64,000 nt of DNA from contig NZ_CP056030.1 of assembly GCF_013374995.1 (NCBI RefSeq), forward strand, positions 3,256,501 to 3,320,500, in the 5' to 3' direction. The stretch comes from Pseudomonas eucalypticola (GTDB lineage: Bacteria; Pseudomonadota; Gammaproteobacteria; Pseudomonadales; Pseudomonadaceae). Shown here piece after piece: positions 52,198 to 61,042 of this stretch (its first letter is position 1; each line of letters starts with the position of its first letter). The notes under the pieces are model-generated. The model worked only from the letters and a program-made list of their open reading frames with translations. It had not been told where the DNA came from and made no database searches. Both the position numbers and the translations under genes were made by a program.

Positions 52198-53415
52198 TCA
52201 CACCAAGCCCTTCGCGGCTTCGCCACGACTCTCAGCGCCCCAGAACGCTCGATTGCGCCCCTGTTGCTTGGCCTGGTACATCGCCTGGTCGGCCAGCTCG
52301 TACAAGCCTTCCAACGAACACCCTGGCGCGCCCAGCACCACGCCGACACTGACCGTCAACGCCGCGCCTTCGCCGCCGATCTGCAATGCCCGCACGGCCT
52401 CGCACACCTGCCCGCCAATGCGCGCTACAAAGGCTTTGTCCACGTCGGCAAACAACAAGACGAACTCCTCGCCTCCCAGCCGCGCCGCCAGGTCCAGCGG
52501 CCGCCGGGGAAACGCGTGCAGGCGCGCGGCAATGGCTTTCAGCGCCTGGTCACCCGCCGGGTGCCCGTGGGCGTCGTTGTAGCGCTTGAAATGGTCCACA
52601 TCCACCAGCAGCACCGCGCACAGCCGTACATCGCGGGCAGCCTGGGCCAGCGCCTGACGCGCCAGGGCGTCGAACGCCCGGCGGTTGAACAGCCCCGTCA
52701 GCGCGTCGGTGCTGGCCATTTCATGCAACGAACCACGCAGCAGGAACAAGGTCCGAAACGACCGCTCATGGTAATACCGCAAGGCCATCAGGGCCACCAG
52801 CGAGGCCACCTGGAACGGCATGAACGCCACATACTGCTGGTCCATCAGGCTGCCCGACACCCACGGCGTCAGTAGCCAGGATGACAGTGCGATCAGCACC
52901 GCCATGCCCATGGCCACGTGGACGTTCAAACCCACGGGGAACAGTACGGTGATCATCAGCAGAATGACGGCGTCCAACAGCAATGGCAGGTGGAATTCTT
53001 GATGGTAATGGGCGTAGACCAGCATCATCAGCACCGAGCTGAAGCCGGTAACCCCCAGCACCGCCACTACCCAGCGCTCGCCGACGCCCACCCGAGCCTC
53101 ATGCCGCACCTGCCAGAAGCCCACGCAGGCAAACACCACCGTGAGCGACCGCAACGCTACCGCGAAAAAGGACACCGGGGGAAACTGCGCACCATAGCCA
53201 TACACAATGTCCAGTGCCAGGAACCCCAGCAGCGCTACGATCAACATCACCGCCGAGGCATTGCGCGTGCGTTGGAAGCCCTGGTAATTCAACTCACGGT
53301 ACTCGCGCTCCAGCTCAGGCTCGAACCGCAGCCAGGGAAAGCCGCGCAACCGCTGGCGGGTGTAGGCGTTGTCGCTGCTATCAACCAGTTGAGTCAAACT
53401 GTCAAACCTGTTCAC
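52198..53415 (-). CDS. Membrane diguanylate cyclase (second)
   Basis: About 405 residues from a GTG at NRFDSLTQL, chosen because AGAGG stands 5 nt before it; the frame extends 20 residues further up without a site. The membrane region has about six TM segments (residues 54-215). The GGDEF domain has STDALTGLFNRRAF, an intact GGEEF (314-318) and a possible I-site RPLD (305-308). It makes c-di-GMP from two GTP. The membrane domain is not similar by eye to that of the cyclase at 38.5 kb, so different inputs are likely. Confidence 0.92.
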   Translation of the reverse strand: MNRFDSLTQLVDSSDNAYTRQRLRGFPWLRFEPELEREYRELNYQGFQRTRNASAVMLIVALLGFLALDIVYGYGAQFPPVSFFAVALRSLTVVFACVGFWQVRHEARVGVGERWVVAVLGVTGFSSVLMMLVYAHYHQEFHLPLLLDAVILLMITVLFPVGLNVHVAMGMAVLIALSSWLLTPWVSGSLMDQQYVAFMPFQVASLVALMALRYYHERSFRTLFLLRGSLHEMASTDALTGLFNRRAFDALARQALAQAARDVRLCAVLLVDVDHFKRYNDAHGHPAGDQALKAIAARLHAFPRRPLDLAARLGGEEFVLLFADVDKAFVARIGGQVCEAVRALQIGGEGAALTVSVGVVLGAPGCSLEGLYELADQAMYQAKQQGRNRAFWGAESRGEAAKGLV

Positions 53416-53514
53416 CGGTACCTCTGCACATGCACTGAACCCATCCTGACCGCCAAGATAGCAATAAGCCATCAATCCTCGCCACCCGCCCCTTCGCCGG
53501 GGCCCGAGCGTGGG

Positions 53515-53537
53515 GTAGCAGCGGACCCGGCCGCGTC
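53515..53537 (+). repeat. Solitary REP head
   Basis: GTAGCAGCGGACCCGGCCG followed by CGTC is identical to the left copy of the REP pair at 32469. It lies at the far upstream end of the mexE leader, 100 bp before the diguanylate cyclase start on the other strand. Confidence 0.7.
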
Positions 53538-53600
53538 CCCCTCCCCAGCGACCCCCTCACGATCAGCGTAGACGGAGCAGCATCATTATCACCCTAATTA

Positions 53601-53667
53601 ATAGGAAGCTTTCTATATAACCGAAACGCGCACAATCAGGGCACTCTAATATCATTGCGAATGATAT
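53601..53667 (+). promoter_or_regulatory. Two palindromes in the mexE leader
   Basis: The 334-bp gap before mexE is AT-rich compared with its surroundings. It holds ATAGGAAGCTTTCTAT (53601-53616, one mismatch) and a perfect 19-bp dyad ATATCATTGCGAATGATAT (53649-53667). The latter lies 83 bp before the mexE start and differs from the P. aeruginosa MexT pattern of ATCA-N5-GAT repeats. It faintly recalls Fur-type AATGATA half-sites. Probable operator; regulator unknown. Confidence 0.55.
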
Positions 53668-53749
53668 ATACCTTCGCCCCATTCGATTCGTCGATACAGC
53701 CCGCAGCGAACAGAATCCGCCCATTCTCAATAAATTGGCGGACGTGCCC

Positions 53750-54991
53750 ATGGAACAGTCAATCAAACATCTACGCTTCCCCCTCGCCGCACTGGCGGTG
53801 GTGGTGATGAGTGCTTGCGGGCGTGCCCCCGAAGTGGCCCAGGCGCCCGCCGCGCCGAAAGTCACCGTGGCCAAGGTGCTGGAACAGCCGATCAACGAGT
53901 GGGACGAATTCACCGGCCGCCTGGAAGCGCCCCAGACCGTCGAAGTGCGCCCACGGGTGTCAGGGCAGATCGACCAGGTGGCCTTTACCGAAGGCGCGCT
54001 GGTGAAGAAAGGCGACCTGTTGTTCCAGATCGACCCCCGCCCCTTTGAAGCCGAAGTACGCCGCCTGGAGGCGCAACTGCAACAGGCCCGTGCCACGGCC
54101 ACCCGCACCGAAAGCGAGTCCCAGCGCGGCGAGCGCCTGCGCGCCAGCAACGCCATCTCCACGGAACTGGCGGAAACACGCGCCAGTACCGCGCAGGAGT
54201 CGCGCGCCGCTGTCGCCGCCATCCAGGCACAACTGGACCTGGCCCGCCTGAACCTGAGCTTCACCCGCGTCACCGCGCCCATCAGCGGCCGGGTCAGCCG
54301 CGCCGAGATCACCGCCGGCAACATCGTCACCGCCGACGTCACCCCGCTCACCAGCCTGGTCTCTACCGACAAGGTCTACGCCTACTTCGACGCCGACGAG
54401 CGCGTGTACCTCAAGTACACCCAGCTGGCGCGCAAGGGCGAGCGTGGCGCCACTACCCCGGTGTACCTGGGCCTGTCCAACGAAGACGGCAACCCGCACC
54501 TGGGCCAGATGGACTTCGTCGACAACCAGGTCAACCCCAAGACCGGCACCATCCGCGGCCGCGCGGTGTTCGACAACCGCGACGGCAGCTACACCCCGGG
54601 CCTGTACGCGCGCCTGAAACTGGTGGGCAGCGGCACCTACGAAGCCGTGCTGATCAAGGACGAGGCCGTGGCCAGCGACCTGGGCAAGAAATACGTGCTG
54701 GTGATGGACAAGGACCACAAGGCCACCTACCGCACCGTGGAGCTGGGGCCGAAACTCGAAGGCCTGCGCATTGTGCGCAGCGGCCTGGCCAAGGACGACA
54801 CCATCGTCATCAACGGCCTGCAGCGGGTTCGCCCCGGCAGCCAGGTCGACCCTGAAGACGCCCCCATGGCCAGCCCGGCCACCCTCGCCGCCCTGGCCGA
54901 GCAGCTCAAGGCGCTGCAAGCCAGCAACCTGCCCAAGGCCGCCGCAGCTGCCCCGGTGAACGTGGCCAGTGTCGCCACCCCACGCGGCTAA
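53750..54991 (+). CDS. mexE: RND efflux periplasmic adaptor subunit, MexE type
   Basis: About 413 residues from MEQSIKHLRFPLAALAVVVM; lipobox VMSAC gives a lipidated C23. Membrane-fusion-protein layout: lipoyl domain VRPRVSGQIDQVAFTEGALV, a long alpha-helical hairpin (QLQQARATATRTESESQRGE... to ...AALAIQAQLDLA region), second lipoyl half and beta-barrel (TAPISGRVSRAEITAGN). It bridges the inner-membrane pump and outer-membrane channel of a MexEF-OprN system. Intact, but the pump gene 13 bp downstream is broken, so it may now lack its partner or serve another RND pump. Confidence 0.92.
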   Translation: MEQSIKHLRFPLAALAVVVMSACGRAPEVAQAPAAPKVTVAKVLEQPINEWDEFTGRLEAPQTVEVRPRVSGQIDQVAFTEGALVKKGDLLFQIDPRPFEAEVRRLEAQLQQARATATRTESESQRGERLRASNAISTELAETRASTAQESRAAVAAIQAQLDLARLNLSFTRVTAPISGRVSRAEITAGNIVTADVTPLTSLVSTDKVYAYFDADERVYLKYTQLARKGERGATTPVYLGLSNEDGNPHLGQMDFVDNQVNPKTGTIRGRAVFDNRDGSYTPGLYARLKLVGSGTYEAVLIKDEAVASDLGKKYVLVMDKDHKATYRTVELGPKLEGLRIVRSGLAKDDTIVINGLQRVRPGSQVDPEDAPMASPATLAALAEQLKALQASNLPKAAAAAPVNVASVATPRG

Positions 54992-55004
54992 CAGGAACAG
55001 ACCG

Positions 55005-57270
55005 ATGAACTTCTCGCAATTCTTTATCAAGCGGCCGATCTTCGCCGCCGTGCTCTCGCTGCTGATTCTGATTGGCGGCGCGATCTCGCTGTTCCAGTTG
55101 CCCATCAGCGAATACCCCGAAGTGGTCCCGCCCACCGTGGTGGTGCGCGCCAACTTCCCTGGCGCCAACCCCAAGGTCATCGGTGAAACCGTGGCCGCGC
55201 CGCTGGAACAGGCCATCACGGGCGTGGAGAACATGCTGTACATGTCCTCCCAGTCCACCGCCGACGGCAAGCTGACCCTGACCATCACCTTCGCCCTGGG
55301 CACCGACCTGGACAATGCCCAGGTGCAGGTGCAGAACCGGGTCACCCGTACCGAGCCGAAGCTGCCTGAAGAGGTGACCCGCATCGGCATTACCGTGGAC
55401 AAGGCCTCCCCTGACCTGACCATGGTGGTGCACCTGACCTCGCCAGACAAACGCTACGACATGCTGTACCTGTCCAACTACGCCATTCTCAACATCAAGG
55501 ATGAGCTGGCGCGCCTGGGCGGCGTGGGCGATGTGCAACTGTTCGGCATGGGCGACTATTCGCTGCGCGTCTGGCTGGACCCGAACAAGACCGCCTCGCG
55601 CAACCTGACCGCCACTGACGTGGTCACCGCCATTCGCGAGCAGAACCGCCAGGTCGCCGCCGGCCAACTGGGCTCGCCACCCTCGCCGAGCGCCACCAGC
55701 TTCCAGATGTCGATCAACACCCAGGGGCGCCTGGTGACCGAGGATGAGTTCGAGAACATCATCATTCGCACCGGCGACGATGGCGAGATCACCCGCCTCA
55801 AGGACATCGCCCGCGTTGAGCTGGGCTCCAGTCAGTACGCCCTGCGCTCCCTGCTGAACAATCAGCCGGCCGTGGCCATCCCGATCTTCCAGCGCCCGGG
55901 CTCCAATGCCATCGACATCTCCAATGAAGTACGGGCCAAGATGGCCGAACTGAAGAAGAGTTTCCCCGAAGGCATGGACTACAGCATCGTCTATGACCCG
56001 ACCATTTTCGTGCGCGGCTCCATCGAAGCGGTGATTCACACCCTCTTCGAGGCCCTGATCCTGGTAGTGCTGGTGGTGATCCTGTTCCTGCAGACCTGGC
56101 GCGCCTCGATCATTCCGCTGGTGGCCGTGCCGAGGCCTGGGCACCATCGGCGGCTTCCGGTTGCAGATCGAGGACCGCGGCAACCTGGGCTATGACGCCC
56201 TGTACAAGGAAACCCAGAACGTCATCGCCAAGAGCCGCAGCGTGCCGGAACTGGCCGGGCTGTTCACCAGCTACACCGTGAACGTGCCGCAGGTGGACGC
56301 CGCCATCGACCGCGAAAAAGCCAAGACCCACGGCGTGGCCATCAGCGATATCTTCGACACCTTGCAGGTATACCTGGGTTCGCTATACGCCAACGACTTC
56401 AACCGTTTTGGCCGCACGTACCAGGTCAACGTCCAGGCCGAACAGCAGTTCCGCCTCGAACCCGAACAGATCGGCCAGTTGAAAGTGCGCAACAACCGGG
56501 GCGAGATGATCCCGCTGGCCACCTTCATCAAGGTACAGGACACCTCGGGGCCTGACCGGGTCATGCACTACAACGGCTTCGTCACCGCTGAAATCAACGG
56601 CAACGCCGCCCCCGGCTACAGCTCGGGCCAGGCCCAGGCGGCGGTCGAGAAACTGCTGAAAGCGGAACTGCCCAACGGCATGACCTATGAGTGGACCGAG
56701 CTGACCTACCAGCAGATCCTCTCGGGCAACACCGCGCTGTTCGTCTTCCCGCTGTGCGTGCTGCTGGCGTTCCTGGTGTTGGCCGCCCAGTACGAAAGCT
56801 GGAGCCTGCCGCTGGCGGTGATCCTGATCGTGCCCATGACGCTGCTGTCGGCCATTGCCGGTGTGATCATTGCCGGTAGCGACAACAACATCTTCACCCA
56901 GATCGGCCTGATCGTGCTGGTGGGCCTGGCGTGCAAGAACGCGATCCTGATCGTGGAGTTCGCCAAGGACAAACAGGAAGAAGGCCTCGACCCGCTGGCT
57001 GCGGTGCTGGAAGCCTGCCGCATGCGGTTGCGGCCGATCCTGATGACCTCGTTCGCTTTCATCATGGGTGTGGTGCCGCTGGTGCTGTCCCACGGCGCCG
57101 GTGCCGAGATGCGCCATGCCATGGGCGTGGCGGTGTTCTCCGGCATGCTGGGGGTGACCTTCTTCGGCCTGCTGCTGACCCCGGTGTTCTTCGTGCTGAT
57201 CCGCAACCGCGTGGAAAAGAAAAAGGCCCACAAGGCCGCCCAGCTTCTGACCCTGGAGAACCCAGCATGA
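55005..57270 (+). pseudogene. mexF: RND efflux inner-membrane pump, MexF type, with internal deletion and frameshift
   Basis: The N-terminal 376 codons (MNFSQFFIKRPIFAAVLS to ...SIIPLVAVP) are in one frame and end at 56132, where TM3 should begin. Sequence then jumps to GLGTIGGFRLQIEDRGN in the +1 frame from 56134 and continues for 378 codons to the normal C-terminus (ACKNAILIVEFAKDKQEEG, with the TM10 Lys). MexF-type pumps have about 1,060 residues, so about 305 are missing, including TM3-TM6 and the TM4 Asp-Asp proton relay. The N-terminal frame reads only 21 altered residues to a stop. Function as a pump is lost unless the assembly is wrong. Confidence 0.9.
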
Positions 57271-58688
57271 GCTTGAAACTCTTCATGCCCAGCTTGCTGG
57301 TGCTGGCCCTGGCCGCCTGCGCCGTGGGCCCGGACTACAAGACCCCGGACACCGCGGCGGCGAATATCACCGCCGCCACCGCCGGGCAATACGACCGCGG
57401 GCATTTCGATGCCGTGTGGTGGCAGCAGTTCGACGACCCGACGCTGAACCAGTTGGTCGACAAATCCCTGCAGGGCAACCGTGATCTGCGCGTGGCCTTC
57501 GCCCGCCTGAAGGCGGCGCGGGCCATCCGCGATGACGTCAACACCGAACGCTTCCCGGTGGTCACCAGCCGCGTCAGCAGCGAAGTCGGCAAGGGCCAGG
57601 TGCCTGGCCAGACCACCGACCGGGTCAACCAGGAGCGTTACGACCTGGGCCTGGACATGGCCTGGGAAGTCGACCTGTTCGGCCGCATCCAGCGCAGCCT
57701 GGAAGCCAGCGATGCCCAGGAAGACGCCGCGCGCGCCGACCTGCAGCAACTGCAAGTGACCCTGATCGCCGACCTGGTGGACGCCTACGGTGACCTGCGC
57801 GGTGCGCAACTGCGCGAGAACATCGCCCGGGCCAACCTCAAGACCCAGCAGGAATCGCGCACCATCACCGTCAGCCTGCGTGACGCCGGGGTGGGCAACG
57901 AACTGGACGTGGTGCGTGCCGACGCGCGCCTGGCCGGGGTCGAAGCCACCGTGCCGCAATTGCAGGCTGAACAAGTGCGCGCCCGCAACCGTATCGCCAC
58001 CTTGCTGGGCGAACGCCCCGACCAACTGAGCGTGGACCTGACCCCGGCGAAGCTGCCGGCCATCTCCAAGGCGTTACCCATCGGCGACCCGGGCGAACTG
58101 CTGCGCCGCCGCCCCGATGTGCGCAGCGCCGAGCGCAAGCTGGCTGCGGCCACCGCCAATGTCGGCGTGGCCACGGCCGACCTGTTCCCCCGGGTCAGCC
58201 TGTCCGGTTTCCTGGGCTTCACGGCGGCCCGTGGCTCGCAGATCGGCTCGGCCGCCGCCAACGCCTGGTCCCTGGGCCCAAGCATCACCTGGGCGGCCTT
58301 CAACCTGGGCAGCGTGCGGGCGCGTATCCGTGGCGCCAATGCCGATGCCGAAGGCGCCCTGGCCACCTACGAACAGCAAGTGCTGCTGGCCCTGGAAGAG
58401 TCGGAAAACGCCTTCAGCGACTACGGCAAGGTGCAACAGCGCCTGGCTTCACTGAACAAGCAGAGCGAAGCCAGCCGCGCGGCGGCTGACCTGGCGTCGA
58501 TCCAATACCGCGAAGGCACCGTGGATTACCTCGTGCTGCTGGACGCCGAACGCGAGCGCCTCAGCGCCGAAGACGCCCAGGCCCAGGCCGAGGTGGATCA
58601 GTACCGCGGCATCGTGGCGATCTACAAAGCGCTGGGTGGCGGTTGGCAGGTACCGGACAAGGCGCAGGCGGTGGCGATGGCTCGGTGA
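57267..58688 (+). CDS. oprN: RND efflux outer-membrane channel, OprN type
   Basis: A 473-residue TolC-like lipoprotein; ATG overlaps the mexF stop (ATGA). Lipobox LAAC with C18 and the family start AVGPDYKTPD. Two OEP repeats of long helices and beta-strands: LDMAWEVDLFGRIQRSLEAS in the first, SITWAAFNLGSVRARIRGAN in the second, plus LLRRRPDVRSAERKLAAATA. It forms the trimeric exit duct. It is intact although its cognate pump is disrupted; translation would depend on ribosomes finishing the mexF C-terminal frame or on its own site. Confidence 0.92.
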   Translation: MSLKLFMPSLLVLALAACAVGPDYKTPDTAAANITAATAGQYDRGHFDAVWWQQFDDPTLNQLVDKSLQGNRDLRVAFARLKAARAIRDDVNTERFPVVTSRVSSEVGKGQVPGQTTDRVNQERYDLGLDMAWEVDLFGRIQRSLEASDAQEDAARADLQQLQVTLIADLVDAYGDLRGAQLRENIARANLKTQQESRTITVSLRDAGVGNELDVVRADARLAGVEATVPQLQAEQVRARNRIATLLGERPDQLSVDLTPAKLPAISKALPIGDPGELLRRRPDVRSAERKLAAATANVGVATADLFPRVSLSGFLGFTAARGSQIGSAAANAWSLGPSITWAAFNLGSVRARIRGANADAEGALATYEQQVLLALEESENAFSDYGKVQQRLASLNKQSEASRAAADLASIQYREGTVDYLVLLDAERERLSAEDAQAQAEVDQYRGIVAIYKALGGGWQVPDKAQAVAMAR

Positions 58689-58726
58689 TCGAGGCGGCTG
58701 CCGTGTGCAGGGCGGTCGCTGTGTAG

Positions 58727-58805
58727 CACCCTTGAGATCGAGCGCCGCGCGGGCGGTGCTCGATCTCAAGGGCACCGGAAACCCCACGCCATGCGCCTGG
58801 CAGCC
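58727..58805 (+). repeat. Truncated copy of the large palindromic element
   Basis: CTTGAGATCGAGCGCCGC and GGGCGGTGCTCGATCTCAAG form a tight dyad. The following AAACCCCACGCCATGCGCCT matches the interior of the mosaic near 1885-1905. Only the central part of the element is left, between oprN and the next MFS gene. Confidence 0.65.
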
Positions 58806-58912
58806 CCCACCCCAGATCCCGCTCGAAGAAAATTTCATCCCCGCCACTTTGACGCCGCCCTCCGGCCCTCGGTAAAGTCCCCCCAGCACCACCCCTGCCT
58901 CCGGAGTTCCCC

Positions 58913-60286
58913 ATGCCCTCCTCATCAAGAAACACCGCGCTGCTATGGATCGTGGCTTCGGGTTTCTTCATGCAGACCTTGGACACGACCATCGTCAACA
59001 CCGCCCTGCCCTCCATGGCCAGCGCGTTGGGCGAGAACCCGCTGGACATGCTGCCAGTGGTGGTTGCGTACTCCCTGACCATGGCCATGCTCACCCCGGC
59101 TTCCGGCTGGCTGGCCGACCGCTTCGGTACGCGGCGCATCTACTTCCTGGCCATTCTGCTGTTCGTCATCGGTTCGGTGCTGTGCGCAGCGTCCCAGAGC
59201 CTGCCTGAACTGGTGCTTGCGCGGGTGGTGCAAGGCATCGGCGGCTCGATGCTGCTGCCCATTGGCCGCCTGGCGGTACTGCGTAGTGTCACGGGTGAGC
59301 AATACATCGCCGCCCTGGCCATGGTCTCGGTGGCCGGCCAGGTCGGGCCGCTGATCGGGCCGGTGCTGGGTGGCTGGATTTCCCAGACCATGGCCTGGAA
59401 CTGGATTTTCCTGATCAACATTCCTATCGGCCTGTTGGGCATGGCGGCGGTGCGACGTTTTCTGACCGATGACGCGCTGGAACAGCCGCCGCCCTTCGAC
59501 TTCGTCGGCTGTGGCTTGCTGTCACTGTGCATGGCGGCGTTTTCCCTGGCCCTGGATGTGCCGGGTAACGGCCACCAGGCGCTGCTCAGCGGCGGGCTGT
59601 TCGGCATCGCGTTGTTGGCGGCGCTGTGTTACATCCCGCATGCCCGGCGCCGGCAGAACCCGTTGTTCTCCCTGGCGTTGTTCGGCCAGCGCAACTTCAG
59701 CGTCGGCCTGGTCGGCAACCTGCTGTGCCGTATAGGCTCCGGCGCCGTGCCGTTTTTGCTGCCGTTGTTGATGCAGCTGCAACTGGGCTACTCGCCGCTG
59801 CATTCGGGCCTGATGCTGCTGCCGGCGGCCATCGGCGGGATCCTGTCCAAGCGTTGGGTGGTGCCGTTGGTCAAACACTTCGGCTATAACCGCTTTCTAC
59901 TGGTGAACACCGTGCTGGTGGGCACCAGCATCGCCTCGTTCGGGCTGATCTCGCCGGGCTGGCCACTGGCGCTGGAAATCGCCCAGATCGGCCTGTTCGG
60001 CTGCTGCAACTCCATGCAGTTCGCGGCCATGAACAGTGTCACCCTCAAGGGCCTCGGGGCACGGGATGCCGGCAGCGGCAACAGCCTGTTCTCCATGGTG
60101 CAGATCCTGGCCATCGGCCTTGGCGTGATCATCGGCGGTGGCGTGGTCAACCTGTTGTCGGCCAGCGCTGGCGAGGCAGCGGTGGCGTACCGCTGGGCAT
60201 TCATCGTGGTGGGGCTGTTCACCCTGGCATCGGGGGTGATTTTCCGCGCCCTGGAGGCAGAACGTCAGGTGGCAGCCGCGCGGTAG
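58913..60286 (+). CDS. MFS exporter, DHA2 family (MdtD/EmrB-like)
   Basis: A 457-residue transporter with GGAG upstream. The DHA2 signature is MQTLDTTIVNTALPSMA in TM1, GWLADRFGTRRIYF in loop 2-3 and QVGPLIGPVLGGWI in TM5. About 14 TM segments are predicted from its length. It exports drugs or metabolites by proton antiport. It lies 225 bp after oprN beyond a repeat fragment, so it is probably a separate unit. Lower resemblance to HsrA/MdtD than a firm symbol would need. Confidence 0.9.
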   Translation: MPSSSRNTALLWIVASGFFMQTLDTTIVNTALPSMASALGENPLDMLPVVVAYSLTMAMLTPASGWLADRFGTRRIYFLAILLFVIGSVLCAASQSLPELVLARVVQGIGGSMLLPIGRLAVLRSVTGEQYIAALAMVSVAGQVGPLIGPVLGGWISQTMAWNWIFLINIPIGLLGMAAVRRFLTDDALEQPPPFDFVGCGLLSLCMAAFSLALDVPGNGHQALLSGGLFGIALLAALCYIPHARRRQNPLFSLALFGQRNFSVGLVGNLLCRIGSGAVPFLLPLLMQLQLGYSPLHSGLMLLPAAIGGILSKRWVVPLVKHFGYNRFLLVNTVLVGTSIASFGLISPGWPLALEIAQIGLFGCCNSMQFAAMNSVTLKGLGARDAGSGNSLFSMVQILAIGLGVIIGGGVVNLLSASAGEAAVAYRWAFIVVGLFTLASGVIFRALEAERQVAAAR

Positions 60287-60349
60287 GCAGGCTGTAGCCT
60301 TTCTCGACTAGACTCAAGCCTTCGGTCAACGCTGCCAAAGGTGTGCCCC

Positions 60350-60934
60350 ATGCCCACGCCCCTGTTGAGCCTGCACGTCGAACTGAGCGGCATCGAACCG
60401 GCCATCTGGCGCCACTTGGTGGTGCCTGCCGACCTGACGCTGCCCCAACTGCATGAGGCCTTGCAGGTGGCCATGGGCTGGCATGACATGCACCTGCACG
60501 AATTCCGCCTCCAGGGCCGGGACTACGGCGTGCCCGACCCTGGTGGCGCTTACGGGGCACCGTTGACCGACGAGGCCGGCGTGGTGCTGGCCGAGGCGCT
60601 CGGCGGTGCCACGGCCTTCCGCTATCTGTACGACCTGGGCGACGGCTGGCTTCATGAGATCACGGTCAGCCCCTACCACGGTGTCCCACGGGTGTCTTCG
60701 GCGCCGTTCTGTGTAGAGGGCGCCAATGCCTGTCCGCCGGAGGACAGCGGCGGCCCCATCGCCTACGCCGACTTTGTCGAGGCCATCACCGACCCTGCAC
60801 ATCCCGACCACCCCGCCATGGTCGACTGGCATGGCCAGGACTTCGACCCCCAGGCCTGGGCAATCACCACCACCAACCGTCACCTGAAGAAGTTGCAGCA
60901 AGCCTGGAAGCACCAGAAGTTGAACAGAGGCTGA
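60350..60934 (+). CDS. PRiA4_ORF3-like protein
   Basis: About 194 residues from MPTPLLSLHVELSGIEPAIWR, with AAGGTG upstream. Family-defining segments: IEPAIWRHLVVPADLTLPQL, LHEALQVAMGWHDMHLHEFR and YLYDLGDGWLHEI, with a C-terminal PPEDSGGPIAYADF motif. The domain (pRiA4b ORF-3/IS1096 TnpR-like) is named after plasmid and IS contexts, but no mobile element is seen here and the gene looks chromosomal. Function unknown. Confidence 0.88.
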   Translation: MPTPLLSLHVELSGIEPAIWRHLVVPADLTLPQLHEALQVAMGWHDMHLHEFRLQGRDYGVPDPGGAYGAPLTDEAGVVLAEALGGATAFRYLYDLGDGWLHEITVSPYHGVPRVSSAPFCVEGANACPPEDSGGPIAYADFVEAITDPAHPDHPAMVDWHGQDFDPQAWAITTTNRHLKKLQQAWKHQKLNRG

Positions 60935-61042
60935 ACGCCCACCCGCTTTCATCTAGCCGTTGTGGGACGACGACGAAGCTTTCACAACTGGCCCACGGGA
61001 AGTGGCTAGCATTTCGGCACCTGATCGACCCATGGACAGAAG

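Noticed and set aside
56161..57270. Independent short RND protein starting with TTG
   Set aside because: In-frame homology to MexF extends upstream to 56134, directly against the N-terminal fragment; this is the 3' part of a broken gene.
60350..60934. Evidence of a plasmid or IS because of the PRiA4_ORF3 domain
   Set aside because: The family is common in chromosomes; no transposase, terminal repeats or plasmid genes surround it.
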